In this document: in pieces, positions 43,062-51,992 of the stretch
Position numbering within the stretch: the stretch's first letter is position 1
How the letters are laid out: each line of letters opens with the position of its first letter
The notes under the pieces: model-generated
Told to the model about the DNA's origin: nothing
What the model saw: the letters and a program-made list of their open reading frames with translations, nothing else
Database searches by the model: none
Translations under genes and position numbers: made by a program
From: Albimonas sp036154955
GTDB taxonomy: Bacteria; Pseudomonadota; Alphaproteobacteria; Rhodobacterales; Rhodobacteraceae
Direction of reading: 5' to 3'
Length of the DNA: 64,000 nt
NCBI GenBank assembly: GCA_036154955.1
Contig: JAYZWL010000083.1
Coordinates: forward strand, 62,001 to 126,000

Positions 43062-43859
43062 ATGAAGGCGTCCCATCTTCTCCTCGCCATCGCCCTGCCG
43101 TGGCTCGCTCCGCCGATCGCCAGCGCGGCGGACAAGCCCACCGTGGTCCTTGTGCACGGCGCGTTCGCCGAATCCGCAAGCTGGTCCGGCGTCATAGAGC
43201 GGCTTGAGGCGGACGGCTTTCCCGTCCGCGCCGCCGCCGATCCGCTGCGCGGCGTCCATTCCGACGCCGACGGGATCGCGCGGCTGGTCGCTTCCATCGC
43301 CGGGCCGGTCGTGCTGGTCGGCCACTCGTATGGCGGGTCGGTGATCAGCGACACGGCGGAGGGCGAGGCCAACGTGAAGGCGCTGGTCTACGTCGCCGGG
43401 CTCGCGCCGGATATCGGCGAGACGGTGGCCGGGCTCGTCGGCAGGTTTCCCGGAAGCACGCTCGCCGGGTCGCTGGCCGCGCCGACGCCGCTCGCCGACG
43501 GAAGCTCGGATCTTTACATCGCGCCGGAGCGGTTCCGCGAGCAGTTCGCGGCCGACCTTCCCGCCGCGCAGGCGCGCCTGATGGCGGCGACCCAGCGACC
43601 CGTCTCCGACGCCGCGCTGAACGAGCCGCAGACGCGGGCGGCCTGGAAAACGATCCCGTCATGGTTCGTCTACGGCGCCGCCGACAGGAACATCCCCGAG
43701 GCGCTTCACGTCTTCATGGCCGACCGCGCCCACGCCCGTCAGGTCGTGCGGATCGAGGGCGCCTCGCATGTGGTGATGACCTCGCGGCCCGCCCGGGTCG
43801 CGGCGGTCATCGAGGCGGCCGCGGCCGCCGTCGCGCCCGCCGAAGCGGCGCGGGACTGA
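43062..43859 (+). CDS. exported alpha/beta hydrolase (serine type)
   Basis: A 265-residue hydrolase with a signal peptide (KASHLLLAIALPWLAPPIASAA). It has VVLVHGAFAESASW (oxyanion hole), nucleophile serine in LVGHSYGGSVI, and the final histidine in EGASHVVMTSRP. This esterase/salicylate-esterase-like group often lies in detoxification operons. I chose ATG 43062 because GGAGG lies 8 bases upstream; ATG 43047 would put that site inside the gene. A shortened paralogue is at 49901. Confidence 0.88.
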   Translation: MKASHLLLAIALPWLAPPIASAADKPTVVLVHGAFAESASWSGVIERLEADGFPVRAAADPLRGVHSDADGIARLVASIAGPVVLVGHSYGGSVISDTAEGEANVKALVYVAGLAPDIGETVAGLVGRFPGSTLAGSLAAPTPLADGSSDLYIAPERFREQFAADLPAAQARLMAATQRPVSDAALNEPQTRAAWKTIPSWFVYGAADRNIPEALHVFMADRAHARQVVRIEGASHVVMTSRPARVAAVIEAAAAAVAPAEAARD

Positions 43860-43865
43860 GCCTGC

Positions 43866-43891
43866 GCGGCGAGCGACCCTCCGCTCGCCGC
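43866..43891 (+). terminator. hairpin between hydrolase and quinone oxidoreductase genes
   Basis: Perfect 10-bp arms GCGGCGAGCG (43866-43875) and CGCTCGCCGC (43882-43891) around a 6-base loop, followed by a C-run. It probably ends or attenuates the hydrolase/P460 operon. Confidence 0.6.
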
Positions 43892-43917
43892 CCCCCCCGA
43901 ATGCGAAGGAGTGCGCG

Positions 43918-44886
43918 ATGCGCGCGATCGAAATGACCGGCCCCGGCGGGCCGGAGGTTCTGCGGATGGTCGAACGCCCCGATCCTCGTCCGGGCCCCGG
44001 GGAGGCGCTGGTGGACGTCGCCGTCGCCGGCGTCAACTTCATGGATATCGGCGTCCGGCGCGGGGGCGCCTGGCGCGAGCAGGCGAACCCCAAGACCCTC
44101 GGCGTCGAGGGCGCGGGCCGGGTGCTCGCGGTCGGCGCGGAGGTGACGACGGTTCGCCCCGGCGACCGCGTGGCCTGGGTCTACGCGCCGGGAAGCTACG
44201 CCGACCGCCTGGTCGCGCCGGCCGACGCGCTGGTTCCGGTTCCCGCGTCGGTCGACGACCGAAGCGCGGCCGCGGTCATGATGCAGGGCCTGACGGCGAG
44301 CCATTTCGCGACCGATTTCCACAGGATCCGGCCGGGCGAGGTCGCGCTGGTCCATGCGGCCGCCGGCGGCCTCGGCCTGCTGCTCACGCAGATCGTCAAG
44401 CTGCGCGGCGGACGGGTGATCGGCCGCGTCTCGTCGCCGGGCAAGGCCGCCGCCGCCCTGGCCGCCGGCGCCGACCACGTCATCGTCGACGCCGACGGCG
44501 CCTTCGCGGACGAGGCCATCCGCCTGTCCGGAGGCGAGGGCGTCGACGTGGTCTACGACGGCTCCGGTCCCACGACCTTCGAGGGGTCGCTCAAGGCGCT
44601 GCGCCGCTCGGGAACCTTCTGCTGGTACGGCCCGGTGCTCGGCGGTCCCGGTCCGATCGACCTGATGCGCCTGCCGAAAAGCATCAAGCTCGGCTACGCG
44701 GTGTTCAGCGACCATATCCCGACGCCGGAGCGGCTGCGGCTGCGCGCCGGCCGGCTTTTCGAGTGGATCGGGAGCGGCGCGCTGAAGATCGTCGTGGGCG
44801 GCGAATTCCCGCTGGCCGACGCCGCCCGGGCGCATGCCGCGATGGAGAGCCGGTCCACGACCGGCAAGCTCCTGCTCGTCCCCTGA
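43918..44886 (+). CDS. NADPH:quinone oxidoreductase (QOR type)
   Basis: A 322-residue medium-chain dehydrogenase without the zinc ligands of alcohol dehydrogenases. It starts RAIEMTGPGGPEVLRMVERPDPRPGPGEAL (quinone oxidoreductase opening) and binds NADPH through VHAAAGGLGLLLTQIVKLRG. It reduces quinones or other activated carbonyls, using NADPH. GAAGGAG lies 6 bases before the ATG. It follows the alpha/beta hydrolase gene after a hairpin and is convergent with a LOG-family gene 23 bases away. Confidence 0.9.
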   Translation: MRAIEMTGPGGPEVLRMVERPDPRPGPGEALVDVAVAGVNFMDIGVRRGGAWREQANPKTLGVEGAGRVLAVGAEVTTVRPGDRVAWVYAPGSYADRLVAPADALVPVPASVDDRSAAAVMMQGLTASHFATDFHRIRPGEVALVHAAAGGLGLLLTQIVKLRGGRVIGRVSSPGKAAAALAAGADHVIVDADGAFADEAIRLSGGEGVDVVYDGSGPTTFEGSLKALRRSGTFCWYGPVLGGPGPIDLMRLPKSIKLGYAVFSDHIPTPERLRLRAGRLFEWIGSGALKIVVGGEFPLADAARAHAAMESRSTTGKLLLVP

Positions 44887-44909
44887 CGCGGCGCGGTTCG
44901 CCCGGTTCC

Positions 44910-45464
44910 CTACGCCGCCGGCGTCGGCGCGGGCGCTCCCAGCGCCCGCATCACGCCGTCCACCGTGCCGGCGACGCGCAGCCGCGGCGGCCGCCGGGGC
45001 CGTGCGAAGCCGCAGCGCTCCGCGTGGTCCATGAAGGACAGGAGCGCGTCGTAATAGCCGCCCGCATTCAGGATCACGGTCGGCTTGGCATGAAGGCCGA
45101 GCTGCGCCCAGGTCAGCGCCTCGAACAGCTCTTCAAGCGTGCCGTAGCCGCCGGGAAGCGCGACGAAGGCGTCCGCCAGGCCGGCCATCATCGCCTTGCG
45201 CTCGTGCATGGAGCCGACGATGCACAGGTCCGGCAGCCGGCGATGCGCGACCTCCCGGGCCGCCAGCGCTTCCGGGATCACGCCCGTCACCGCGCCGCCC
45301 GCCGCCAGCGCCGCGTCCGCGACGATCCCCATCAGGCCGACGGAGGCGCCGCCGTAGACCAGGCCGATCCCCGCCCGGGCGAGCGCGCGGCCCAGGTCGC
45401 CGGCGACCGTCGCGAAAGCCGGGTCGGCCCCGGCGGCCGACCCGCAGAACACGCAGACTCGCAT
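44910..45464 (-). CDS. LOG family protein (nucleotide 5'-monophosphate phosphoribohydrolase)
   Basis: A 184-residue lysine-decarboxylase-like Rossmann protein. VCVFCGSAAGADPAF opens the fold, SMHERKAMM and the signature PGGYGTLEE bind the phosphoribosyl group. LOG proteins cleave cytokinin riboside monophosphates or other nucleoside monophosphates to base and ribose 5-phosphate. AAGGAGT lies 7 bases before ATG 45464; the frame from 45491 starts inside that site. It stands alone, divergent from the histidine kinase. Confidence 0.9.
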   Translation of the reverse strand: MRVCVFCGSAAGADPAFATVAGDLGRALARAGIGLVYGGASVGLMGIVADAALAAGGAVTGVIPEALAAREVAHRRLPDLCIVGSMHERKAMMAGLADAFVALPGGYGTLEELFEALTWAQLGLHAKPTVILNAGGYYDALLSFMDHAERCGFARPRRPPRLRVAGTVDGVMRALGAPAPTPAA

Positions 45465-45743
45465 CGTCGTCACTCCTTCATCGCATCGCATCGCGTCGCC
45501 CGCAGGCGCGCGGGCGCCCGGCGCCCCGCCCCCCGGTTATCGCGGCCGCGGCGCCGCGCCGCCAACCTGTCCCCGGGTGCAGGTCGGCCCGGCCCCGAGG
45601 CGCGCCGACGCGCAGGCCCGCGCCGGCGCTGCGCGGAGGATGCATGGATTTCCATGAGATGCGGCCCGCAGGGCGCGGGGCTACACTGCGCCCGGGTCCG
45701 CAGGGCCTCGCAGCCGGCCCGTCGTCGACAGGAGCCCCCGACC

Positions 45744-47972
45744 ATGAGCGCCAACACCCAACGTCGCCCCGCGATGCTCGCGCTCCTGTCCCTGCTCGTC
45801 GCGGCCGGCATCTGGCTGGCGACCGGCACGGCCTTCGGGCTGCTGGCGCCCCTGTCCGCGGCGACGCTCTGGCTGAGCGCCGGCGCGTCGCGTCTGGCGG
45901 CGTTGGGCTTCGCGGCGGCGGCCGCCGCGCTCGCCCTGGTCGCGGGGCTGGGGGAGGGCGACTACGCGGATCTCGCGCGCGAGGGGGCCGCGGTCTGCGC
46001 GGCCGCGTTCTCGATCTCCGCGGCGGCGGCGGCCGCGGCGGCCGCGGGCGACGGGCGCGCCTCCGCCGCGCCTGCGGACGCCGTCAAGATCATCGAGTCG
46101 ATGCCGGCCCACGCCTGGTCGGCCGATCCCGACGGCCGCTTCGTCTATGTCAGTCCCGGCGCGCTCGCCTATCTGGGCGCGCCCGCCGCGGACCTCGCGC
46201 CCCTGCCGGATTCGGACGAATTCGGCTGGAAGGCCGTGGTCCATCCCGACGACTACGCCCGGGTCATCGCGGCCTGGCGCGCCAGCCTCGCGACCGGCGC
46301 GCCCTATGACGCCGAACACCGGCTGCGGCGCCACGACGGCGTCTATCGCTGGTTCCGCAACGCCGGCAGGGCGGAGCGGGACGCGCAGGGCCGCATCGTC
46401 GGCTGGCACGGCACAACCATCGACATCGACGACCGCAAGCGGGCCGAAGCGGCGCTGATCGAGCGCGAGCACGAGCTTTCGCAGCTCGTCGACATGGTGC
46501 CGGGCTTTCTGTTCCGCCTCGCGCCCGACGGCGAGCCGCTATTCTTCAGCCGGCGCATGGTCGAGTATTTCGACACCCCGGCGGAGGACTTCACGGCGGC
46601 GCGCGGCGGGCTTTCGGCCTCGGTCGCGGCGCATGTCCATCCCGACGACCTGGAGCGCGTCGTCGCGCTTCTGCGCCGGACGATCCCGGCCGGGGAGCCC
46701 TTCGCCTCCACCCACCGCATGCGCCGCGCCGACGGGACGCATCGCTGGATGGCGGTGAGCGCCGAGCCGTTGCGGGACGACGACGGCGCCATCCTGCAAT
46801 GGTATGGCATCTGCCACGACATCGACGACCGGCTGCGCGTCGAGGAGGCGCTGCGCGAGCGCGAGCGGTTCCTGTGGCAACTGGTGGACACGCTGCCCGC
46901 GATGGTGGTGTGCGCCGCGCCCGACGGCGAGCCGATCTATCGCAGCGAGCAGCTTCGCGCCTATCTCGGCTACGGGGTGGAGGCTTTCGGCGGCGACGGC
47001 CGGACCCGGCTCGACGCCACGCTCGAACAGGCGATCCATCCCGACGACCTGGCGGCGGTGAAGGCGGACTACGCCCGCTCGCTCGCCACCGGCGCGCCCT
47101 ACCGGCGCAAGCATCGCCTGCGGCGCGTCGACGGGGTCTATCGCTGGGTGGAATCGCGCGCCGCCCCGATGCGCGACGCCGGCGGCGCGATCGTGCAATG
47201 GAACCTCATCTGCCTCGACGTGGAAGGCGAGGCGCAGGCGCAGCAGGCGCTGCGCGAGGCGCAGGAGCGGCTGGCGCGGGCGAGCCAGGCGGCCAGCCTC
47301 GCGGAGCTTTCGGCCTCCATCGCCCACGAGGTCAGTCAGCCGCTGGCCGCGGTCGCGGCCAATTCCCAGGCCTGCCATCGCTGGTTGTCGGCCGATCCGC
47401 CGAACCTCGAACGCGCCAAGCTGACGGCGGAGCGCATCACCCGCGACGCCCGGTCGGCGGCCGAGGTCGTCAGCCGCATCCGCGCCCTGTTCTCGCAGTC
47501 CACGGAGGCGCGCGGCGGCCACGACGTCGCCTGCGTCATCGCCGAGGCGCAGGAGCTGATCGCCGAAGAGGCGCTGCGCAGGGGCGTGCGCATCGGCCTC
47601 GTCATCGCCGGGGACCTGCCGCGGGCGGTCATGGACCGGGTGCAGGTGCAACAGGTGCTGGTGAACCTGATCCGCAACGGCATGGACGCGATGGACGACG
47701 CCCCGCCCGGCGACCGCGCCATCCGGATCGCCGCGCGCGCCGAAGACGACGCGGTGCGGGTCGAGGTCAGCGACCGCGGCAAGGGGATCGCCGCGCCGGA
47801 GCGGATCTTCGAGCCGTTCTTCACCACCAAGGAGAAGGGCATGGGCATGGGCCTCGCCATCTGCCGGTCCATCGTGGAATCGCATGGCGGCCGGCTGTGG
47901 ACGGAGGCGGGCGAGGGGCAGGGCGCCGTCTTCGTCTTCACCCTTCCCGCGGCGGCGCAGGCGGCGGCATGA
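45744..47972 (+). CDS. membrane-linked PAS sensor histidine kinase
   Basis: A 742-residue kinase. Two or three hydrophobic segments lie in residues 12-80. Three PAS/PAC units follow, each ending in a W(H/Y)GxxxDIDDR-like or WNLICLDVEG PAC motif (about 115-240, 250-370, 375-490). The HisKA domain has phospho-acceptor H528 in SIAHEVSQPLAAVAANSQ. The ATPase domain has N641 and N645 (LVNLIRNGMDAM), DRGKGI and MGMGLAI. Its stop overlaps the first of three response-regulator genes, so all four form one system. The stimulus is unknown. Confidence 0.92.
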   Translation: MSANTQRRPAMLALLSLLVAAGIWLATGTAFGLLAPLSAATLWLSAGASRLAALGFAAAAAALALVAGLGEGDYADLAREGAAVCAAAFSISAAAAAAAAAGDGRASAAPADAVKIIESMPAHAWSADPDGRFVYVSPGALAYLGAPAADLAPLPDSDEFGWKAVVHPDDYARVIAAWRASLATGAPYDAEHRLRRHDGVYRWFRNAGRAERDAQGRIVGWHGTTIDIDDRKRAEAALIEREHELSQLVDMVPGFLFRLAPDGEPLFFSRRMVEYFDTPAEDFTAARGGLSASVAAHVHPDDLERVVALLRRTIPAGEPFASTHRMRRADGTHRWMAVSAEPLRDDDGAILQWYGICHDIDDRLRVEEALRERERFLWQLVDTLPAMVVCAAPDGEPIYRSEQLRAYLGYGVEAFGGDGRTRLDATLEQAIHPDDLAAVKADYARSLATGAPYRRKHRLRRVDGVYRWVESRAAPMRDAGGAIVQWNLICLDVEGEAQAQQALREAQERLARASQAASLAELSASIAHEVSQPLAAVAANSQACHRWLSADPPNLERAKLTAERITRDARSAAEVVSRIRALFSQSTEARGGHDVACVIAEAQELIAEEALRRGVRIGLVIAGDLPRAVMDRVQVQQVLVNLIRNGMDAMDDAPPGDRAIRIAARAEDDAVRVEVSDRGKGIAAPERIFEPFFTTKEKGMGMGLAICRSIVESHGGRLWTEAGEGQGAVFVFTLPAAAQAAA

Positions 47973-48610
47973 CCGGGCGGCTGGTCTTCGTGGTCGACGA
48001 CGACGCCCGCATCCGCGAGGCGCTGGAGGAGCTGCTCGCCTCGCACGGCATGCGGGCGATCGGCTTCGCCTCCGCCGGCGACTACCTGGGCGCGGACAGG
48101 CCGGACGTCCCCGCCTGCCTGATCCTCGACGTGGAGCTGCCGGACATCAACGGTCTGGCCTTTCAGCGGCGCATCGCGGCGGAGGAGCATCCGCCGATCG
48201 TGTTCCTCACCGGGCATGGCGACATCCCCTCCAGCGTCCGGGCGATGCGGGAGGGCGCGGTCGACTTCCTGACCAAGCCCTTCGAGGCCGTCGACCTGAT
48301 CGCGGCGGTGGAGACGGCGCTGGCGCAGGACCGGGCGCGACGCGCCGCGCGCGCGGACCGCGCCGCGCTGCGGGCGCGCTACGAGGCGCTGACCCCCCGC
48401 GAAAAGGAGGTGCTGCCGCTCGTGGTCAGCGGGCTGCTCAACAAGCAGGCCGCGGCCGAACTCGGAATCAGCGAGGTCACGCTGCAGATCCACAGAAGGA
48501 ACGTGATGCGGAAAATGTCCGTGGCCTCGCTGGCCGACCTGGTGAGGGTCGCCGAACGGCTGGAGATCCCGGTCAGCCACTCGCGCCGCCGCAAGGAGGA
48601 CGAGGCATGA
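47969..48610 (+). CDS. FixJ/NarL-type response regulator (receiver plus LuxR helix)
   Basis: A 213-residue regulator. The receiver has acidic D10-D12, phospho-acceptor D54 (LILDVELPD), T81 (FLTGHGDIP) and K103 (FLTKPFE). The LuxR-type helix-turn-helix is at about 145-200 (LTPREKEVLPLVVSGLLNKQAA, EVTLQIHRRNVMRKM). It overlaps both its kinase gene and the receiver-only gene that follows by 4 bases. It is a close paralogue of the regulator at 48986. Confidence 0.92.
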   Translation: MTGRLVFVVDDDARIREALEELLASHGMRAIGFASAGDYLGADRPDVPACLILDVELPDINGLAFQRRIAAEEHPPIVFLTGHGDIPSSVRAMREGAVDFLTKPFEAVDLIAAVETALAQDRARRAARADRAALRARYEALTPREKEVLPLVVSGLLNKQAAAELGISEVTLQIHRRNVMRKMSVASLADLVRVAERLEIPVSHSRRRKEDEA

Positions 48611-48996
48611 GCGCGGGCGGAGCGGTGGTGGCGATCGTCGACGACGATCCCCGGCTCAGGGAGTCGGTGGAGGAGCTGCTCGAGTCCGCCGGCTACGTCG
48701 CCCGCAGCTACGCCTCGGCCCGCCTGCTGCTGGCGGAAGGGGTGGCGGGGCTCGACGTCCTGATCACCGATATCGGCATGCCCGGCATGGACGGGTTCGA
48801 ACTGAGCGACCGCGTGTTCGCGCAGCGTCCGAACCTGCCGGTTTTCCTGATCACCGGCCGGCACGGGATCGCCGACCGGGGCCGCGCGGCGCGCGCCGCC
48901 GGCTTTTTCCGCAAGCCCTTCGACGCCGAGGCGCTGCTCGCGGCGGTGGAACGGGCCTTGCTGCGACCCGGCGAAGGAGCGGACCATGAACCATGA
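48607..48996 (+). CDS. receiver-only response regulator
   Basis: A 129-residue single receiver domain with D12-D14, phospho-acceptor D55 (LITDIGMPGMDG), T84-region FLITGRHG and lysine in GFFRKPFDAEA. No output domain. Lying between two full FixJ-type regulators, it may compete for phosphate from the shared kinase. Its end overlaps the next gene by 11 bases. Confidence 0.9.
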   Translation: MSAGGAVVAIVDDDPRLRESVEELLESAGYVARSYASARLLLAEGVAGLDVLITDIGMPGMDGFELSDRVFAQRPNLPVFLITGRHGIADRGRAARAAGFFRKPFDAEALLAAVERALLRPGEGADHEP

Positions 48997-49684
48997 CGGA
49001 AGACTGTCCCGGGACGGGGCGCGGCGCGCGGCGCCGGCCGCCGAGACGCCCCGCGTCCTGATCGTCGATGACGACGACGCGGTCCGGGAGGGGATATCGG
49101 AGCTGCTGCTCTCCGCCGGGCTGACGCCGGTCGCTTTCGCTTCGACCCGCGCGCTGCTGGAGTCCGAGATCCTCGACGGGCCGGGCTGCCTGATCCTCGA
49201 TGTGCGGATGCCGGGGGCGAGCGGCCTGGACTTCCAGCGTCAGCTGGCGGAACGCGGCGATCCCAGGCCGGTCATCTTTCTGACCGGGCATGGCGACATC
49301 CCGATGAGCGTGCAGGCGATGAAGGCCGGCGCCGTGGATTTCCTGACCAAGCCGGTGCGCGACCAGGCGCTGCTGGACGCGGTGCTGGCCGCGCTCGACA
49401 TGGACGCGGCCCGCCGGGCGGAGGCGGCGGTGGCCGACCGCAACGTCGAGCGGCTGCGCAGCCTGACCCCGCGCGAACGCGAGGTGCTGGGCGAGGTGGT
49501 GAAGGGCCGCCTCAACAAGCAGATCGCCTTCGACCTCGGCATCAGCGAGGTGACGGTCAAGCTCCACCGCGGCAACGCGATGCGCAAGATGCAGGCCACG
49601 TCCGTCGCCACGCTGATCCAGGCCTGGCGGTCGCTGCCCCCCGGCCTGCAGGACGCCGCCGCGGCGCCGCCGGCCCGGCGCTGA
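48986..49684 (+). CDS. FixJ/NarL-type response regulator (second)
   Basis: A 232-residue regulator with a 20-residue N-terminal extension. The receiver has D28-D31, phospho-acceptor D72 (LILDVRMPG), FLTGHGDIPMSVQAM and lysine in FLTKPVRD. The LuxR helix (LTPREREVLGEVVKGRLNKQIA, EVTVKLHRGNAMRKM) follows. AAGGAG at 48974-48979 sits before ATG 48986, inside the upstream gene. Receiver and DNA-binding helix are both strongly like those of 47969, so the pair arose by duplication. Confidence 0.92.
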   Translation: MNHDGRLSRDGARRAAPAAETPRVLIVDDDDAVREGISELLLSAGLTPVAFASTRALLESEILDGPGCLILDVRMPGASGLDFQRQLAERGDPRPVIFLTGHGDIPMSVQAMKAGAVDFLTKPVRDQALLDAVLAALDMDAARRAEAAVADRNVERLRSLTPREREVLGEVVKGRLNKQIAFDLGISEVTVKLHRGNAMRKMQATSVATLIQAWRSLPPGLQDAAAAPPARR

Positions 49685-49900
49685 ACCCGACCGGCGCCGG
49701 GCGCCCTCCCTGCGGGGGCCTGCGCGGACGGCGGAGGCGCGCGCCCCGAACCGGTCCGAAAGCCTCGTGCCGACAGGCGCTTCGCGGCGCCTGACCTGTA
49801 CCTTCGGACAGCGGAGCCACGTCCTGAGCGCGATACCCGGGCGATCCCGGGCGGCGCATCCTCTCCTGGAACCGGCCGATCGGCCGCAAGGAGATGCGTC

Positions 49901-50584
49901 ATGCGAACGACCGAACAGGCGCGGGCGGACCGCGCCGCGTCCGCCATCCCGCCCGCGACGAGCGGCGCGACCATCGCGCTCATCGACGGCGCCTTCGATG
50001 CGCCGGAGCGCTGGGAGCGGGTGGTCGCCTGCCTGAAGCGGCGCGGGCGAGATCCGCTCCGCCTCGCCGATCCCTGCCGATGCCTGATCGCGGACGCCGC
50101 GCGGCTCGCCGCCGCCGTGCGCGCGATCCCGGGCCCGGTGGTCCTGGTCGGGCATTCCCACGCGGCCGCGATCATCGCCGACGTCGCCGCCGAAGCGATC
50201 AACGTGACCGGGCTGGTCTATGTCGCCGCGCCCCCGCCCGCGCCCGGGCATGAGAGGGCGCGTCCCGCCACGCCCGCCGAGCATCCCTGCCGGACGCTGA
50301 CCGACCGGCGCCGGGCGCGGCCGCATCCGGGCGCCGCCCGCGTCGCGCCGCCGCCGGCCTTCGCAATCCGCGGCGCCGAGGATCGCGCGTTCGCCGCAGG
50401 GCGGGGGGCGGGGCTGGGGACCGGCCAGCCCGCCGCCCGCGGCGTCGCCGTCATCCCGGGCGCCTCCCACGACCTGACCGCTTCGCACCCGGACGAGGTG
50501 GCGCGGTTCATCGAGCACGTCGCCTCGCTTTGCCGAGGCGCCTGCCGTCGGGCGCGGCCCGGCGCGCGCTTTTCGCAACCCTGA
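49901..50584 (+). CDS. degenerate alpha/beta hydrolase paralogue
   Basis: A 227-residue protein related to the hydrolase at 43062. It keeps IALIDGAFDAPERW, a serine in VVLVGHSHAAAIIADVAAEA and the end motif IPGASHDLTASHPDEVARF. The lid region is reduced and Pro/Arg-rich (about 115-180), no signal peptide is present, and HSHA replaces HSYGG. It may be inactive or specialised. The C-terminal 20 residues (CRGACRRARPG) look unselected. An SDR gene follows after 14 bases. Confidence 0.6.
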   Translation: MRTTEQARADRAASAIPPATSGATIALIDGAFDAPERWERVVACLKRRGRDPLRLADPCRCLIADAARLAAAVRAIPGPVVLVGHSHAAAIIADVAAEAINVTGLVYVAAPPPAPGHERARPATPAEHPCRTLTDRRRARPHPGAARVAPPPAFAIRGAEDRAFAAGRGAGLGTGQPAARGVAVIPGASHDLTASHPDEVARFIEHVASLCRGACRRARPGARFSQP

Positions 50585-50598
50585 CAGGAGATACGGAC

Positions 50599-51372
50599 AT
50601 GAAAATCGTCGTGATCGGCGGCACGGGCCTGATCGGCTCGAAAACCGTGGAGCGTCTGCGCGGACCGGGGCGCGACGTCGTCGCCGCCTCGCCCGCCTCG
50701 GGCGTGAACACCTTCACCGGCGAGGGCCTTTCGGAGGCGCTGGCCGGGGCGACGACGGTGATCGACCTCGCCAACTCCCCCTCCTTCGAGGACGGCGCGG
50801 TGATGGCCTTCTTCACCACCGCCGGCCACAACCTTCTCGCCGCCGCGCGCGCCGCGGGGGTGCGTCATCACCTGGCGCTTTCGGTGGTGGGGACGGACAG
50901 GATGCAGGCCAGCGGCTATTTCCGCGGCAAGCAGGCGCAGGAGGACATGATCCGCGCTTCCGGCCTGCCGTTCACGCTGGTCCACTCGACCCAGTTCTTC
51001 GAGTTCATGGGCGCCATCGCCGGCTCCGGCGAGGTCGACGGCGCGGTCCGCGTCTCCACCGCCGCGTTCCAGCCCATCGCCGCCGACGACGTGGCCGCGG
51101 CGATGGCCGACATCGCGCTGTCCGCGCCCGCCGACGGGATCGTGGAGATCGCGGGGCGGGACCGCCTGCCGATGAGCGAGGCGGTGGGCCGCTGGCTGGA
51201 GGCGACCGGGGATCCGCGCGCCCTGCGGGCCGATCCGCGCGCGCCCTATTTCGGCGCGGCGCTCGACGACCGTTCGCTCGTGCCCGGCGACGGCGCGCGC
51301 CTCGGCGCGACCCGCTACGCCGACTGGCTCGCCCGGCTTCCCCGGCCCGACGCCGCGCGGCGCTCCGCCTGA
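50599..51372 (+). CDS. NmrA-type NAD(P)-binding SDR
   Basis: A 257-residue atypical short-chain dehydrogenase. VVIGGTGLIGSKTVERL binds the nucleotide. The usual Tyr-x3-Lys is not evident; YFRGKQAQEDMIRASGLPFTLVHSTQFFEF matches NmrA/NAD(P)H-binding proteins, some of which sense NAD(P) or reduce quinones. GGAG lies 9 bases before the ATG. The cupin gene follows after 27 bases with its own site. Confidence 0.88.
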   Translation: MKIVVIGGTGLIGSKTVERLRGPGRDVVAASPASGVNTFTGEGLSEALAGATTVIDLANSPSFEDGAVMAFFTTAGHNLLAAARAAGVRHHLALSVVGTDRMQASGYFRGKQAQEDMIRASGLPFTLVHSTQFFEFMGAIAGSGEVDGAVRVSTAAFQPIAADDVAAAMADIALSAPADGIVEIAGRDRLPMSEAVGRWLEATGDPRALRADPRAPYFGAALDDRSLVPGDGARLGATRYADWLARLPRPDAARRSA

Positions 51373-51399
51373 TCCCTTCGGCCGAAAAGGAGCCTTCCC

Positions 51400-51816
51400 A
51401 TGATCCGGACGCTGATCGCCGCCGCCCTGGCCGCGGCCCCCGCCCTCGCCCCGCATTCCACGCCGGCCCATGAGGTCGAGACCGCGGATGTCTCGGTCGT
51501 CTACGACCAGCCGTTGCCCAACGTTCCGGGCAAGAGCATGCGCGGCGTGCTCGTCGACTACGCGCCCGGCGGAACCTCGCCGGCGCATACGCATCCCGAC
51601 TCGGCCTTCATCTACGCCATCGTGCTGGAGGGGGCGATCCGGAGCGCCGTCAACGACGGTCCCGTCGTAGAGTATCGCGTCGGCGAAAGCTGGTCCGAGT
51701 TCCCCGGCGACCGCCATTCCGTCAGCGAGAACGCCAGCGCGACCGCGCCGGCCCGACTGCTGGCGGTGTTCGTCATCGACACCGACGAGACCGAGCTCGC
51801 CACCTACGGCGAGTGA
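51400..51816 (+). CDS. exported cupin-domain protein
   Basis: A 138-residue protein with a short signal peptide (RTLIAAALAAAPALAPHSTPAHE) and one cupin barrel. GGTSPAHTHPDSAFIYAIVLEGAI carries the first metal-binding His/Glu cluster, and WSEFPGDRHSV the second histidine. Small cupins of this type may be isomerases, dioxygenases or binding proteins; the function here is open. AAAAGGAG lies 8 bases before the ATG. A hairpin follows at 51932. Confidence 0.86.
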   Translation: MIRTLIAAALAAAPALAPHSTPAHEVETADVSVVYDQPLPNVPGKSMRGVLVDYAPGGTSPAHTHPDSAFIYAIVLEGAIRSAVNDGPVVEYRVGESWSEFPGDRHSVSENASATAPARLLAVFVIDTDETELATYGE

Positions 51817-51931
51817 CCCCCGCCTGCGGGCGGGTGGCCGCCAGGCCCCTCCGCCGACCGCCGCCTGAACCTCGCCCGCCGCGTTCGGCGGAGCTGGCGG
51901 GCGCGGCCGGGCGAGGCGCTTCCGAGCCGCC

Positions 51932-51957
51932 GCCGCAGGGGCCGCCGCCCCTGCGGC
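51932..51957 (+). terminator. terminator after the SDR-cupin unit
   Basis: Perfect 11-bp arms GCCGCAGGGGC (51932-51942) and GCCCCTGCGGC (51947-51957) around a 4-base loop, then CTTCCT. It lies between the cupin gene and the MscS-type channel start. Confidence 0.65.
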
Positions 51958-51992
51958 CTTCCTCCCCCCCCGAGCACGCGAGCCGACCGACC

